A stretch of DNA of 64,000 nt from Comamonas sp. (GTDB taxonomy: Bacteria; Pseudomonadota; Gammaproteobacteria; Burkholderiales; Burkholderiaceae_C): contig JAITLR010000009.1 of NCBI GenBank assembly GCA_031277805.1, positions 496,001 to 560,000 on the forward strand, read 5' to 3'. Position 1 is the stretch's first letter. Each line of letters begins with the position of its first letter. Below, in pieces: positions 18,466 through 26,476 of the stretch. The notes beneath the pieces were generated by a model. It ran no database searches. It saw nothing but the letters and a program-made list of their open reading frames with translations, and was not told the DNA's origin. Made by a program: the position numbers and the translations under genes.

Positions 18466-19218
18466 TCAGTTCTTTCGGACCGGCTGGTTGAAATACTGAT
18501 CGGGGTAAGGCTCGCTCACCAGCGTGTAATGCCACCATTCCTCAGGCAGATTCTTCCAGCCATGGCTCTGCATCAAGGCGCGTAGCCAGAGACGGTTGTG
18601 CTGCACATCGGGGGATTGGGAGGCGTCCTCGGTGTGTGACTGCTCGTCGAACATGTCGAACGGCGTACCCATATCCACATCGATACCATCGGCCAGCGGA
18701 CCGCGTACCCGTTTGGCCGCTCGCGTGGCATCAACGACCACCAGCGTCATATCCACCGTGCTGGCCCGGCTGTGGCCGGATTTTTCGGCGATATAGCCGC
18801 GCTTGAACAGCTCGCTCTTGGGCACGCGTGGGTAATACATGTCCTTGTTCTTCTGGTCGGCCAAGTCCCGGCCCCAGCGCACAAAATCGTTCACTGCAGC
18901 CTGGGGGCGATAGCAGTCATAGACCTTGATGGCCAGGCCATCAGCTGCCAGTTCCTTCTGCACGGCAGCCAGCGACTGGGCCGCAGCCCGGCTGAGCCAG
19001 CACACGCCGGCTTCATAGCCTTCGACAGGCCGCCCCATGAAGTTATGGCGGGTGGCGTAGCGCATGTCCTGGCGCACGCCAGGGGCCAGGCTGCTCAGCG
19101 GCACCAGATCCACTGCAGCACCAGACACCGATGGAGCTGCAGCACCCATCTGCTGTGCGCAGCCAGCTATAAAAACCAAAGCAAACGCCACAAACACCAG
19201 GCGAGGTTGAAAACTCAT
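18466..19218 (-). CDS. ddpX: VanX-like D-alanyl-D-alanine dipeptidase, lipoprotein
   Basis: The 250-residue zinc dipeptidase of the M15D family splits D-Ala-D-Ala, probably to recycle peptidoglycan fragments. Metal and catalytic motifs are present: SGHSRASTVDMTLV (His and Asp ligands) and EEWWHYTL (catalytic Glu and third His). KVYDCYRPQAAVNDFVRW carries the substrate Arg. The N-terminus is a lipoprotein signal (FVAFALVFIAGCAQ), so the enzyme is likely anchored in the periplasm. ATG 19218 was preferred to an upstream in-frame start eight codons earlier. No vancomycin-resistance genes (vanH, vanA) are near, so a resistance role is not implied. Confidence 0.88.
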   Translation of the reverse strand: MSFQPRLVFVAFALVFIAGCAQQMGAAAPSVSGAAVDLVPLSSLAPGVRQDMRYATRHNFMGRPVEGYEAGVCWLSRAAAQSLAAVQKELAADGLAIKVYDCYRPQAAVNDFVRWGRDLADQKNKDMYYPRVPKSELFKRGYIAEKSGHSRASTVDMTLVVVDATRAAKRVRGPLADGIDVDMGTPFDMFDEQSHTEDASQSPDVQHNRLWLRALMQSHGWKNLPEEWWHYTLVSEPYPDQYFNQPVRKN

Positions 19219-19298
19219 ATTGATATCTCCATACGCAAGCACTCTTGCAGGATATTGGCCGGATGCGCGATTGTGCCGCAGCCTAAACTAGCGCCCCT

Positions 19299-19826
19299 AT
19301 GGAAGCATGGATGCAACAAGTGCTGCACTGGCTGGCCCTGCCGGAGCTGGGTCTGAGCACGGTCTTTATCGTGGCCCTGGTCTCCGCCACCTTGCTACCG
19401 CTGGGTTCGGAACCCGTGGTGGCCGCCCTGGTCACGGCCAACCCCCATCTGTTCTGGCCCGCCATTCTGGTGGCAACGGCAGGAAACACCATTGGAGGGG
19501 CCATCAGCTGGTGGATGGGCCTGGCCGCGCACAAGGCCTGGAACAAGGCCCGCAAGCTACGCCAGCATGGAGACAGCCAGCCTCCGCGAAAAAACATGCA
19601 CAACCAGTCACGCTGGCATCGCCTGGCCCGTTACTGGCTGCGCAAATATGGTGCCAAGGCCTGCCTGCTGAGCTGGCTTCCCATTGTGGGCGACCCGCTG
19701 TGCGCCGTCGCCGGGTGGCTACGCCTGCCCTTCTGGGCCTGTGTGGGCTATATGGTCATCGGCAAGTTTCTTCGCTATACCTTGATGACCGCAGGCCTGC
19801 ACCAGATCATCCAGCGCGTCTTTTAA
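19299..19826 (+). CDS. YqaA/DedA-like membrane protein
   Basis: The 175-residue integral membrane protein has hydrophobic helices at about 18-40, 47-70 and 117-160. It shows YqaA-family features: TLLPLGSEPVVAAL, ATAGNTIGGAISWWMG and WLPIVGDPLCAVAGWLRLPF. Related SNARE-associated/DedA proteins work in membrane homeostasis and lipid flipping; the exact role of YqaA is not known. It converges with the porin gene and their ends overlap by 4 nt. A decayed copy of its C-terminal end lies at 21383-21492. Confidence 0.85.
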   Translation: MEAWMQQVLHWLALPELGLSTVFIVALVSATLLPLGSEPVVAALVTANPHLFWPAILVATAGNTIGGAISWWMGLAAHKAWNKARKLRQHGDSQPPRKNMHNQSRWHRLARYWLRKYGAKACLLSWLPIVGDPLCAVAGWLRLPFWACVGYMVIGKFLRYTLMTAGLHQIIQRVF

Positions 19827-21232
19827 AACTCCGTGTGCAGACGCACGGCCAGCGCATTCACCGGGCCGCGGTCGGCGTTGTATGCGGGGTTGCGAATATG
19901 CTGCCAGTCGAAGGTCACGCTGGACTTCTTGCCGATGCCCACGCTGTAGAACATCTCCAGAATGTCTTCGGGCCTGTAGTTCAGGCGTCCATCACCGATG
20001 AATGGTCCCATGCCACCTTCAGCCAGATACTGGCGATGACTGGCAGACAGAAAATTGCGCACCACGCCCAGGCCCAGCGTATCATTCGCCCGCCCCCATT
20101 TGCGCCCCTGAACCAGCAAGCCTGCAGACAGCGACCGGTCGATTTCCGTGAAGGCATAGATTTCCGTCTTGCCATCGGCCCAGCTGGCGCGTGCAAACAG
20201 GCCCACATCGTCAGACAGTGCCTGTTCAAGATTCAGACCGAAGCCGCGCTTGCTCTTGGCCCCGTAGCGCGCGGTATTGAGATCGGGCACTCCTCCTCGC
20301 TGCGCTGCCTGAGCCAATGCGTCGCTATAGCTGGTCATCACCGCATGATTGCGAAACACCAGTGCCCGCAGCTTGCCGGGCTGGCCCGCCAGCGTATGCG
20401 CATGGGCAACTTCCAGCTGGTCACCGTAGTGCTTGAAGATGCGGTAATCCAGTGGCTGGCCGTTGGGCTCCTGGGGCTGGAGGAAGCGGCCAAAGCGCAG
20501 CTCCCAGTCATCATGAAACCACTCCAGCACCGCACCCCAGCTGTAGCCGCGGGCATCGGCAGCATAGTCGAACGCACCTTGGGTCATCAGCGACCAGTTC
20601 ATGAACTGGGTACGCGGATCATGGTTGTAGCGGTTGTTATCAAAGATGTCGATCACCGCCAGATTGCCAACCGTCAGCACGGTCCGGCGCTTGTCCTCCA
20701 TGCCCGCCAACTGCCTTGCGTCGGACTCCACGGCTTCCTGCTCACCGCCATGGTTCCAGGTCTGGCGTAAGAATGCACGGGCGCGATAGAGCTTCAGCCT
20801 TGCGCCCGAAGTTTTGGCCAGCTCCCCATTGGTAAAGCCACCCAGGCCGGTCAGTCCCGACAGAGGAACGCCCTGTGCACCTTCCAGATCAAGGTAAACC
20901 TCTCCCCCCGCCCATGGACGGTATCCGAAGGATGCAGTAGTCGTGAACGAGTAGCTTCGTTCGCGCTCGGGCTTCAGGCTCATGGCCCCCGTATAAGGTG
21001 CGAAAAAAGATGGCTTGCGCTGCCAGACATAGGTGGCCTGGAACTTGGCATTCCACTTTTCAGGCTCTATGGTTTTCTCACCCGCAGCGGCTTCTTCACT
21101 GCCTGCCTGGGCTGCATCCGCACTCTGCTGCGCATGCGCAGTTCCCCCCCACATCAGGCACAAAGACATCAAGCTGCCTGTGCAGAGCTTGCCGAGCCCA
21201 TGTTTGTTATTGAATGTTCCTTGCTGACGCAT
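19823..21232 (-). CDS. OprB-family carbohydrate-type outer-membrane porin
   Basis: The 469-residue protein has a signal peptide (LMSLCLMWGGTAHAQ), a Gln/Glu/Ala linker, and alternating beta-strand sequence ending in a C-terminal Phe (VRLHTEF), the outer-membrane sorting signal. Segments such as YVWQRKPSFFAPY, GVPLSGLTGLGGFTNGEL, DPRTQFMNWSLMTQGAFDYA and NPAYNADRGPV match the OprB-type carbohydrate porins common in beta-proteobacteria. The substrate is unknown. The start MRQQGTFNNKHG at 21232 was chosen because the longer frame runs into the gene remnants at 21339-21492. Confidence 0.85.
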   Translation of the reverse strand: MRQQGTFNNKHGLGKLCTGSLMSLCLMWGGTAHAQQSADAAQAGSEEAAAGEKTIEPEKWNAKFQATYVWQRKPSFFAPYTGAMSLKPERERSYSFTTTASFGYRPWAGGEVYLDLEGAQGVPLSGLTGLGGFTNGELAKTSGARLKLYRARAFLRQTWNHGGEQEAVESDARQLAGMEDKRRTVLTVGNLAVIDIFDNNRYNHDPRTQFMNWSLMTQGAFDYAADARGYSWGAVLEWFHDDWELRFGRFLQPQEPNGQPLDYRIFKHYGDQLEVAHAHTLAGQPGKLRALVFRNHAVMTSYSDALAQAAQRGGVPDLNTARYGAKSKRGFGLNLEQALSDDVGLFARASWADGKTEIYAFTEIDRSLSAGLLVQGRKWGRANDTLGLGVVRNFLSASHRQYLAEGGMGPFIGDGRLNYRPEDILEMFYSVGIGKKSSVTFDWQHIRNPAYNADRGPVNALAVRLHTEF

Positions 21233-21338
21233 TGACCGCTCCTGGCGAATCCGCCATTGTGTACTGGCAAACCCGAACACGCTCCAGCAGGTTTTGCGTT
21301 CGCCGCAATGGCACCAACCCAGCAGCTTCTGGTGAACC

Positions 21339-21382
21339 TCAGCGGATGTCCAGCTTCTCCAGCATGCGCACCAGCTCGGCAA
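21339..21382 (-). pseudogene. Remnant of a response-regulator gene 3' end
   Basis: On the minus strand this stretch reads VAELVRMLEKLDIR followed by TGA. It matches the last residues and stop of the intact response regulator at 25832-26476 (LAELVRVLERLDIR, stop). The nucleotide match begins exactly at the stop codon, and everything upstream of these 14 codons is gone. Confidence 0.7.
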
Positions 21383-21492
21383 CCAAGCCAGCTCTGGCTG
21401 CGCCTGCCTTCTGGCCCTGCGTGGCTTATATGACCGTGGACAAGTTTCTGCGCTATCTGGTGATGACGGCGCTGACCATCAAGCTTTGGTGA
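21383..21492 (+). pseudogene. Remnant of a yqaA-like gene 3' end
   Basis: The segment reads FWPCVAYMTVDKFLRYLVMT then ALTIKLW and a stop. It parallels the intact YqaA-like end at 19735-19826 (FWACVGYMVIGKFLRYTLMT). Upstream of FW the bases still resemble the parent (ctgcgcctgccttctgg) but with one base deleted, so the frame is broken. It abuts the response-regulator remnant back to back. Confidence 0.7.
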
Positions 21493-21523
21493 GCGACCGC
21501 CAAGCGTCTATCGGACATATCCC

Positions 21524-21540
21524 ATACACCAAGGTATAGG
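21524..21540. promoter_or_regulatory. Palindromic site, TACACC-AA-GGTATA type, upstream of the magnesium genes
   Basis: ATACACCAAGGTATAGG is an imperfect inverted repeat. Its core matches the reverse complement of the perfect palindrome at 33633-33648 upstream of the metal efflux operon. It lies between the porin start and the magnesium locus. It is a candidate operator for the response regulator at 25832-26476; this link is inferred from the shared site only. Confidence 0.45.
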
Positions 21541-21659
21541 CCAGCTTTCCCTCGGAAAGCGCTGTGCCGCCGGGATAACACAGGACAATTCAGCCATCGG
21601 GTGCGCACGGTTCCAGCGACGAATCTTGCACACATTCCCCCACCAACGGAGAAAAGGCT

Positions 21660-21767
21660 ATGGACCCTGCCCCCAGTAAGCGCTCATGCGCTGTGAGCCG
21701 TCTGCCAAACCCCCTGTTTTCCTATCCCACCCATCCGGCTGCTGTCTGGAGGCTCTCCATCGCCTGA
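21660..21767 (+). CDS. Candidate leader peptide upstream of the magnesium transport genes
   Basis: This 35-codon ORF starts at ATG 21660 with GGAG 8 nt upstream. It begins MDPAPSKRSCAVSRLPNPLF and ends 45 nt before the next gene. The acidic-Pro start followed by spaced prolines recalls MgtL of Salmonella (MEPDPTPLP...), where such residues stall or destabilise ribosomes at low Mg2+. That role here is inference from position and composition. It is not homologous in length or overall sequence, and chance cannot be excluded. Its second half is C-rich and G-poor in DNA, as Rho-loading sites are. Confidence 0.4.
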   Translation: MDPAPSKRSCAVSRLPNPLFSYPTHPAAVWRLSIA

Positions 21768-21812
21768 CGCATGCGAGGTCTCCGGCCGGGCAGCAACAGT
21801 CAGGAGATCCCC

Positions 21813-22130
21813 ATGACCCGTCAACAACTGCATATCGCCCTGCGCACCGCTCTGCTCTCGCGCGATGTGCGCCAGATCCGCATCCTGCTGGCCACCTACG
21901 GCCTGCCCGCTTTCTCCGGCGCTGTGGCCGACTGCTCGCCCCGTACCGCCGCCGACGTCCTGAGCCTGCTGTCCAGCGACGACCGCCATGCCGTGCTCTG
22001 CCACCTGCCGCGCGCCATGTGCGAGCAGTTGCGCCCGCTGGGCATTGCGCTGCCTCCCGCAAAGCCCATGCGCCACCTGAGCTGGAGCCTGCTGGCCTGG
22101 CGTGATACCGGCACCCACGTCCGCAGTTGA
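21813..22130 (+). CDS. Small MgtE N-domain-like protein in the magnesium locus
   Basis: The 105-residue soluble protein has a good ribosome binding site (AGGAGA 7 nt before ATG 21813). The segment from about 8 to 70 is alpha-helical and rich in Leu and charged residues: ALLSRDVRQIRILLATYG, then RTAADVLSLLSSDDRHAVLC and HLPRAMCEQL. This resembles the superhelical MgtE N-domain, which senses Mg2+ inside the channel MgtE. Here there is no channel or CBS part, so it would be a free-standing domain. It lies 42 nt upstream of mgtA and probably in the same transcript. The domain call is by eye; a hypothetical protein of unknown function is the fallback. Confidence 0.55.
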   Translation: MTRQQLHIALRTALLSRDVRQIRILLATYGLPAFSGAVADCSPRTAADVLSLLSSDDRHAVLCHLPRAMCEQLRPLGIALPPAKPMRHLSWSLLAWRDTGTHVRS

Positions 22131-22172
22131 GCGACCGCCAAAAAGTGTGTGCAGACCCCGCTAGGAACAGCC

Positions 22173-24941
22173 ATGCAATTTCTCACTTCCTGGTTTGGCG
22201 GCTTTCTGCGCCGCCGCCACAATCTGCGGCTGTTCCGCCGCAGCCCGCTGCCGGACAAGGCGCATGGCCCGGGCGTCGTGCCCAGGCAGCTCACGCGCGC
22301 TCTGTGGCGCGCCGCCTGCAACGATGTGCCCAGCGCGCTGGTGCTGCTTCAATCCCATGAGGAGGGACTGAGCAGCTCCGAGGCCGCAGAGCGCCTGCAC
22401 CGCTTTGGCCCCAACGAGGTGGAGCACGAAAAGCCGCTGCCCTGGTGGCAGCACCTGTGGCAGTGCTACCGCAACCCCTTCAACCTGCTGCTGACGGTGC
22501 TGGCCCTGGTGTCTTACCTGAGCCAGGACCTGCAGGCCACCAGCATCATCGGCGTCATGGTGCTGCTGTCCACGCTGATCCGCTTCGTGCAGGAAGGGCG
22601 CTCGCAGCGCAGCGCCGAGAAGCTCAAGGCAATGGTGGGCAGCACCGCCACGGTGCTGCGGCGCAATCAGGGCGGCGAGTTCGCCGAGCATGGCGCACGC
22701 GCGCATTCACGTCACCCGGCCCGGCACATCGAGGTGCCCATGCAGGAGCTGGTGCCGGGCGAGCATATCCTGCTGTCTGCCGGAGACATGGTGCCCGCCG
22801 ACTGCCGCGTGCTGACGGCCAAGGATTTATTTGTGGCCCAGGCCGCGATGACAGGCGAATCGCTGCCCGTGGAGAAATTCAGCGAGCGCCGCCAACTATC
22901 CGAAAGCATCCTCGAGCAGAGCAATCTGCTGTTCATGGGCACCAATGTGGTCTCCGGCGTGGCCACGGCCGTGGTGGTGAGCACCGGCAACCAGACCTAC
23001 TTCGGCCAGCTCGCGCACCGCGCCGTGGCCACGGACCGCGCGCCCACCTCGTTCCAGGCCGGGGTCAACAGCGTCTCCTGGCTGCTGATCCGCTTTGCGC
23101 TGGTAATGGTGCCGCTGGTGCTGCTGCTCAACGGCTTCACCAAGGGTGACTGGATGGAAGCCCTGCTCTTCGCGCTGTCGGTGGCCGTGGGGCTCACGCC
23201 CGAGATGCTGCCCATGATCGTGACCTCCACCCTGGCCAAGGGTGCCGTGGTGCTGTCACGACAGAAAGTCATCGTCAAGCGCCTGGATGCCATCCAGAAC
23301 TTCGGCGCCATGGATGTGCTGTGCACCGACAAGACCGGCACGCTGACCCAGGACCGCATCGTGCTGGAGCGCCATACCGATGTTTTCGGCCAGGAGTCGC
23401 AAGAGACGCTGCAGCTGGCCTGGCTCAACAGCTACCACCAGACCGGCTTGAAGAACCTGCTGGACCGCGCCGTCATCGAACACATGCAGCTGCAGCCCGA
23501 GCCCGGTCTCGAAGCCGCGTGGCGCAAGGTGGACGAGATCCCGTTCGACTTCGAGCGCCGCCGCATGTCCGTGCTGCTGCGCCCCGGCGACGGCCAGGAC
23601 TGCGCTGGCGATACGCTGCTGGTATGCAAGGGCGCGGTCGAGGAAATACTGGCCGTGTGCACCCAGGTACGCAAAGGCAAGGGGAAGGACGAGGCCTGCG
23701 TGGCGCTGGACGCGGCCATGCTGGCGCGTGTGCGCGCCGTGACCCAGGGGCTCAACGCCCAGGGACTGCGCGTGGTGGCCGTGGCCAGCCGCCAGCTGCC
23801 TAACGCCCCGCTGTCCGCCTGCAGCTATGGCGTGGCCGACGAGGCCGGGCTGACCCTGGCCGGCTATATCGCTTTTCTCGATCCGCCCAAGGAGTCCACG
23901 GCCCCTGCGCTGCAGGCGCTGGCCGCACACGGCGTCCAGGTGAAGGTGCTGACCGGCGACAACGAGCTGGTGGCCGCCCGCGTCTGCGAGCAGGTGGGCC
24001 TGGCCTGCGGCACGCCCGTGACCGGCCCGCAGATAGAGCACATGAGCCAGACCGCGCTGAACGCCGCGGTGCACAAGCACCGACTCTTCGCGCGGCTGAC
24101 ACCGCTGCACAAGGAGCGCATCGTGCATGCTCTGCGCGATCAGGGCCGCGTGGTCGGCTTCATGGGCGACGGCATCAACGACGCCCCCGCGCTGCGCGCC
24201 GCCGATATCGGCATCAGCGTGGATGGCGCCGTGGACATCGCCAAGGAGGCCGCCGACATCATCCTGCTCGAGAAAAGCCTGATGGTGCTGGAGCAAGGCG
24301 TGCTTGAGGGCCGTCGTACCTTCAGCAATATGCTCAAGTACATACGCATGACGGCCAGCTCCAACTTCGGCAATGTGTTCTCGGTGCTGATCGCCTCGGT
24401 CTTTCTGCCTTTTCTGCCCATGCTGCCGCTGCAGCTGCTGGTGCAGAACCTGCTGTACGACATCTCGCAGATCGCCATCCCCTTCGACCAGGTGGACGAG
24501 GAGCTGATCAGCAGGCCGCTGCGCTGGAATCCCGGGGATATCGGCCGCTTCATGCTCTATTTCGGCCCACTGAGCTCGCTGTTCGACCTGCTGTGCTTCG
24601 GCATGATGTGGTGGATCTTCGAGGCCAACACGCCCGCGCAGCAAACCCTGTTCCAGTCCGGCTGGTTCGTGGTGGGCCTGCTCACCCAAACCCTGATCGT
24701 GCACATGATCCGTACGCCGCGCCTGCCCTTCATCCAGAGCCGCGCCGCCTGGCCGCTGCTGGCCACCACGGCGGCCATCATGGCCATGGGCATCTTCCTG
24801 CCCATGGGGCCACTGGCCGGCGACCTCAAGCTGCAGACACTGCCGCCGCTGTACTGGCCGCTGCTGGCCATCATCCTGCTGGGCTATGCCACGCTGGTCA
24901 CGCTGCTCAAGCGCATCTACATCCGCCGCTTCGGCTGGTAG
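22173..24941 (+). CDS. mgtA: Magnesium-translocating P-type ATPase (MgtA/MgtB)
   Basis: This 922-residue P3B-type ATPase imports Mg2+ at low external concentration. Motifs in order: cation-transporter N-domain (EAAERLHRFGPNEVEHEKP), actuator loop with MTGESLPVEK, phosphorylation site CTDKTGTLTQDRIV, nucleotide domain KGAVEEILAVC, hinge VKVLTGDNELVA and VGFMGDGINDAPALRAADIG, and C-terminal helices with NLLYDISQIAIPFDQVD. ATG 22173 with AGGAAC upstream is preferred; an in-frame GTG eight codons earlier lacks a clear site. Low Mg2+ regulation is expected but no PhoP box was recognised. It is followed 25 nt later by mgtC. Confidence 0.95.
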   Translation: MQFLTSWFGGFLRRRHNLRLFRRSPLPDKAHGPGVVPRQLTRALWRAACNDVPSALVLLQSHEEGLSSSEAAERLHRFGPNEVEHEKPLPWWQHLWQCYRNPFNLLLTVLALVSYLSQDLQATSIIGVMVLLSTLIRFVQEGRSQRSAEKLKAMVGSTATVLRRNQGGEFAEHGARAHSRHPARHIEVPMQELVPGEHILLSAGDMVPADCRVLTAKDLFVAQAAMTGESLPVEKFSERRQLSESILEQSNLLFMGTNVVSGVATAVVVSTGNQTYFGQLAHRAVATDRAPTSFQAGVNSVSWLLIRFALVMVPLVLLLNGFTKGDWMEALLFALSVAVGLTPEMLPMIVTSTLAKGAVVLSRQKVIVKRLDAIQNFGAMDVLCTDKTGTLTQDRIVLERHTDVFGQESQETLQLAWLNSYHQTGLKNLLDRAVIEHMQLQPEPGLEAAWRKVDEIPFDFERRRMSVLLRPGDGQDCAGDTLLVCKGAVEEILAVCTQVRKGKGKDEACVALDAAMLARVRAVTQGLNAQGLRVVAVASRQLPNAPLSACSYGVADEAGLTLAGYIAFLDPPKESTAPALQALAAHGVQVKVLTGDNELVAARVCEQVGLACGTPVTGPQIEHMSQTALNAAVHKHRLFARLTPLHKERIVHALRDQGRVVGFMGDGINDAPALRAADIGISVDGAVDIAKEAADIILLEKSLMVLEQGVLEGRRTFSNMLKYIRMTASSNFGNVFSVLIASVFLPFLPMLPLQLLVQNLLYDISQIAIPFDQVDEELISRPLRWNPGDIGRFMLYFGPLSSLFDLLCFGMMWWIFEANTPAQQTLFQSGWFVVGLLTQTLIVHMIRTPRLPFIQSRAAWPLLATTAAIMAMGIFLPMGPLAGDLKLQTLPPLYWPLLAIILLGYATLVTLLKRIYIRRFGW

Positions 24942-24966
24942 CCACATTCCCAAGCAAGGCAGTTGT

Positions 24967-25695
24967 ATGAACCGATGGCCTGATCTCGACCTGCTGTCCA
25001 CGCTGAGCACCCTGGCCAGTCTGCTGCTGGCCTTCACGCTAGGCGCCCTGATAGGCTTCGAGCGCCAGGTGCGCCAACGCACGGCTGGGCTGCGCACCAA
25101 CACCCTGGTGGCCGTGGGTGCGGCCGTGTTCGTCGATCTGGCGATGCGCTTTCAGGCGCTCTACGGCGGCTCGCCCAGTCCCATGCAGGTGATCGCCTAT
25201 GTGGTCTCGGGCATAGGCTTTCTGGGCGCGGGCGCGATCATGAAGGAAGGAGCCAACGTCTCGGGCCTGAACACCGCGGCCACGCTCTGGGGGTCTGCCG
25301 CCGTGGGCTGCTGCGCGGGTGCCAAGCTGCTGCCCGAGGCCGTGCTGGCGGCGCTGTTCGTGCTGGCCGCGAACACCCTGCTGCGCCCCGTGGTCAACCG
25401 CATCAACCGCCAGCCGGTGCAGGAAGAATTCAGCGAGGCCAGCTACACGGTCTATGTGATCTGCCGGCGCGAGCGCCAGTCCGAGGTTCGCGAGCAGTTG
25501 GTCGCCTGGCTGGAGGCCGCCAGCTACCCGGTGCGCGACATAGACCAGCATCCGTTCGGCCAGAGCGAAGCCGAGATCGAGGCAACGCTTTATGCCACGG
25601 CGGTGGACGCCGACGAACTGGACCAGATCATGACCCGCCTCGAAGCCGAGGCCGGCGTGCTGCAAGCTTTCTGGAATGCCAGTGCCGAGGATTGA
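24967..25695 (+). CDS. mgtC: MgtC/SapB-family membrane protein
   Basis: The 242-residue protein has four or five N-terminal membrane helices carrying the MgtC signature (LAFTLGALIGFERQVRQRTA, GLRTNTLVAVGAA, VSGIGFLGAGAIMKEG, GLNTAATLWGSAAVGCCAG). An ACT-like cytoplasmic domain from about residue 150 is also present, as in Salmonella MgtC. MgtC proteins restrain the F-type ATPase and help growth at low Mg2+. The start MNRWPDLDL at 24967 follows mgtA by 25 nt. mgtA-mgtC in one operon is the Salmonella mgtCB arrangement in reverse order. Confidence 0.9.
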   Translation: MNRWPDLDLLSTLSTLASLLLAFTLGALIGFERQVRQRTAGLRTNTLVAVGAAVFVDLAMRFQALYGGSPSPMQVIAYVVSGIGFLGAGAIMKEGANVSGLNTAATLWGSAAVGCCAGAKLLPEAVLAALFVLAANTLLRPVVNRINRQPVQEEFSEASYTVYVICRRERQSEVREQLVAWLEAASYPVRDIDQHPFGQSEAEIEATLYATAVDADELDQIMTRLEAEAGVLQAFWNASAED

Positions 25696-25707
25696 GACAG
25701 CACAAAC

Positions 25708-25760
25708 GATAGCTGCTTACGCTTGAAACATAAGGAATTCAGCCTGATTTTCCTTCAAAC
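25708..25760 (+). repeat. GATAGC-type short intergenic repeat (family 2) after mgtC
   Basis: It begins GATAGCTGCTTACGCTTGAA and continues with AAGGAATTC and a CCTTC half, allowing a small hairpin. It is most similar to the copy at 61516 and lies in the gap between mgtC and the convergent response regulator. Confidence 0.45.
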
Positions 25761-25831
25761 CCACGGCATTCAAAGCGCTGAAAGCTCTCGAAAGAAGAGC
25801 ACCAGACTCCCCCCTCGGCACCGTCTGGCGG

Positions 25832-26476
25832 TCAGCGGATGTCCAGGCGCTCCAGCACGCGCACCAGCTCGGCCAGCGAGCCCGCCTGCATCTTGCGCAT
25901 GGCCTGGGCGCGCCGGACCTTGACGGTAATCTCGCTGACCTCCAGCTCGGCCGCGATCTGCTTGTTGAGCAGACCGCGCACCACACCCGTGACCACGGCC
26001 TGCTCGCCGCCGGACAGCGACTCCCAGCGCTGGTGCAGCGCCTGCAACTGCGCGTCCTGCGCGCGGCGCTGGCGATCCAGTGCAATGCCCTGCTGTATGG
26101 CGTCGAGCAGATGCTGGTCGCGAAAAGGCTTGGTTAGAAACTCTATGGCGCCGGTCTTCATGGCCTCCACGCTCATGGCGATATCGCCATGGCCGGTAAT
26201 GAAGATGGTCGGCAGGCGCAGGCCCAGCTCCAGCATCTGGCGCCGGAAGTCCATGCCGCTCTGGCCCGGCATGCGGATGTCCAGCACCAGGCAGGCAGGC
26301 CCTTCGGGCGGGCTCTGCTCCAGATGGGCAAGAAAGTCGCGCGTGGCGCCGAAGGCCGACACGGCCAGGCCCACGGATAGCAGCAAATCCTCGATGGCGG
26401 CACGCACCGAGGCGTCGTCATCAATCACGTACACGGTTTCGAGTTCAGCCAAACCTGTTTCCTCCTGCTGCAGCAT
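25832..26476 (-). CDS. FixJ/NarL-type response regulator of the metal efflux operon
   Basis: The 214-residue two-domain regulator has a receiver with VYVIDDDASVRAAIEDLL, acceptor Asp in CLVLDIRMPGQSG, switch Thr in IFITGHGD and KPFRDQHLLDAI. A LuxR/FixJ helix-turn-helix follows (SGGEQAVVTGVVRGLLNKQ, then IAAELEVSEITVKVRRAQA). The ATG at 26476 overlaps the kinase gene by 32 nt; the start is not certain because several in-frame codons lie nearby. It is the last gene of the fusion-pump-channel-kinase-regulator operon. A remnant of a second copy of its 3' end is at 21339-21382. Its targets are unknown; the palindromes at 21524 and 33633 are candidates. Confidence 0.88.
   Translation of the reverse strand: MLQQEETGLAELETVYVIDDDASVRAAIEDLLLSVGLAVSAFGATRDFLAHLEQSPPEGPACLVLDIRMPGQSGMDFRRQMLELGLRLPTIFITGHGDIAMSVEAMKTGAIEFLTKPFRDQHLLDAIQQGIALDRQRRAQDAQLQALHQRWESLSGGEQAVVTGVVRGLLNKQIAAELEVSEITVKVRRAQAMRKMQAGSLAELVRVLERLDIR

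Noticed and set aside
18466..19218. Vancomycin-resistance function for the VanX-like gene
   Set aside because: No vanH, vanA or vanRS neighbours; a lipoprotein signal suggests peptidoglycan recycling in a Gram-negative periplasm.
23256..25103. A 615-codon minus-strand frame
   Set aside because: It is antisense to mgtA and mgtC, both of which have complete motifs.
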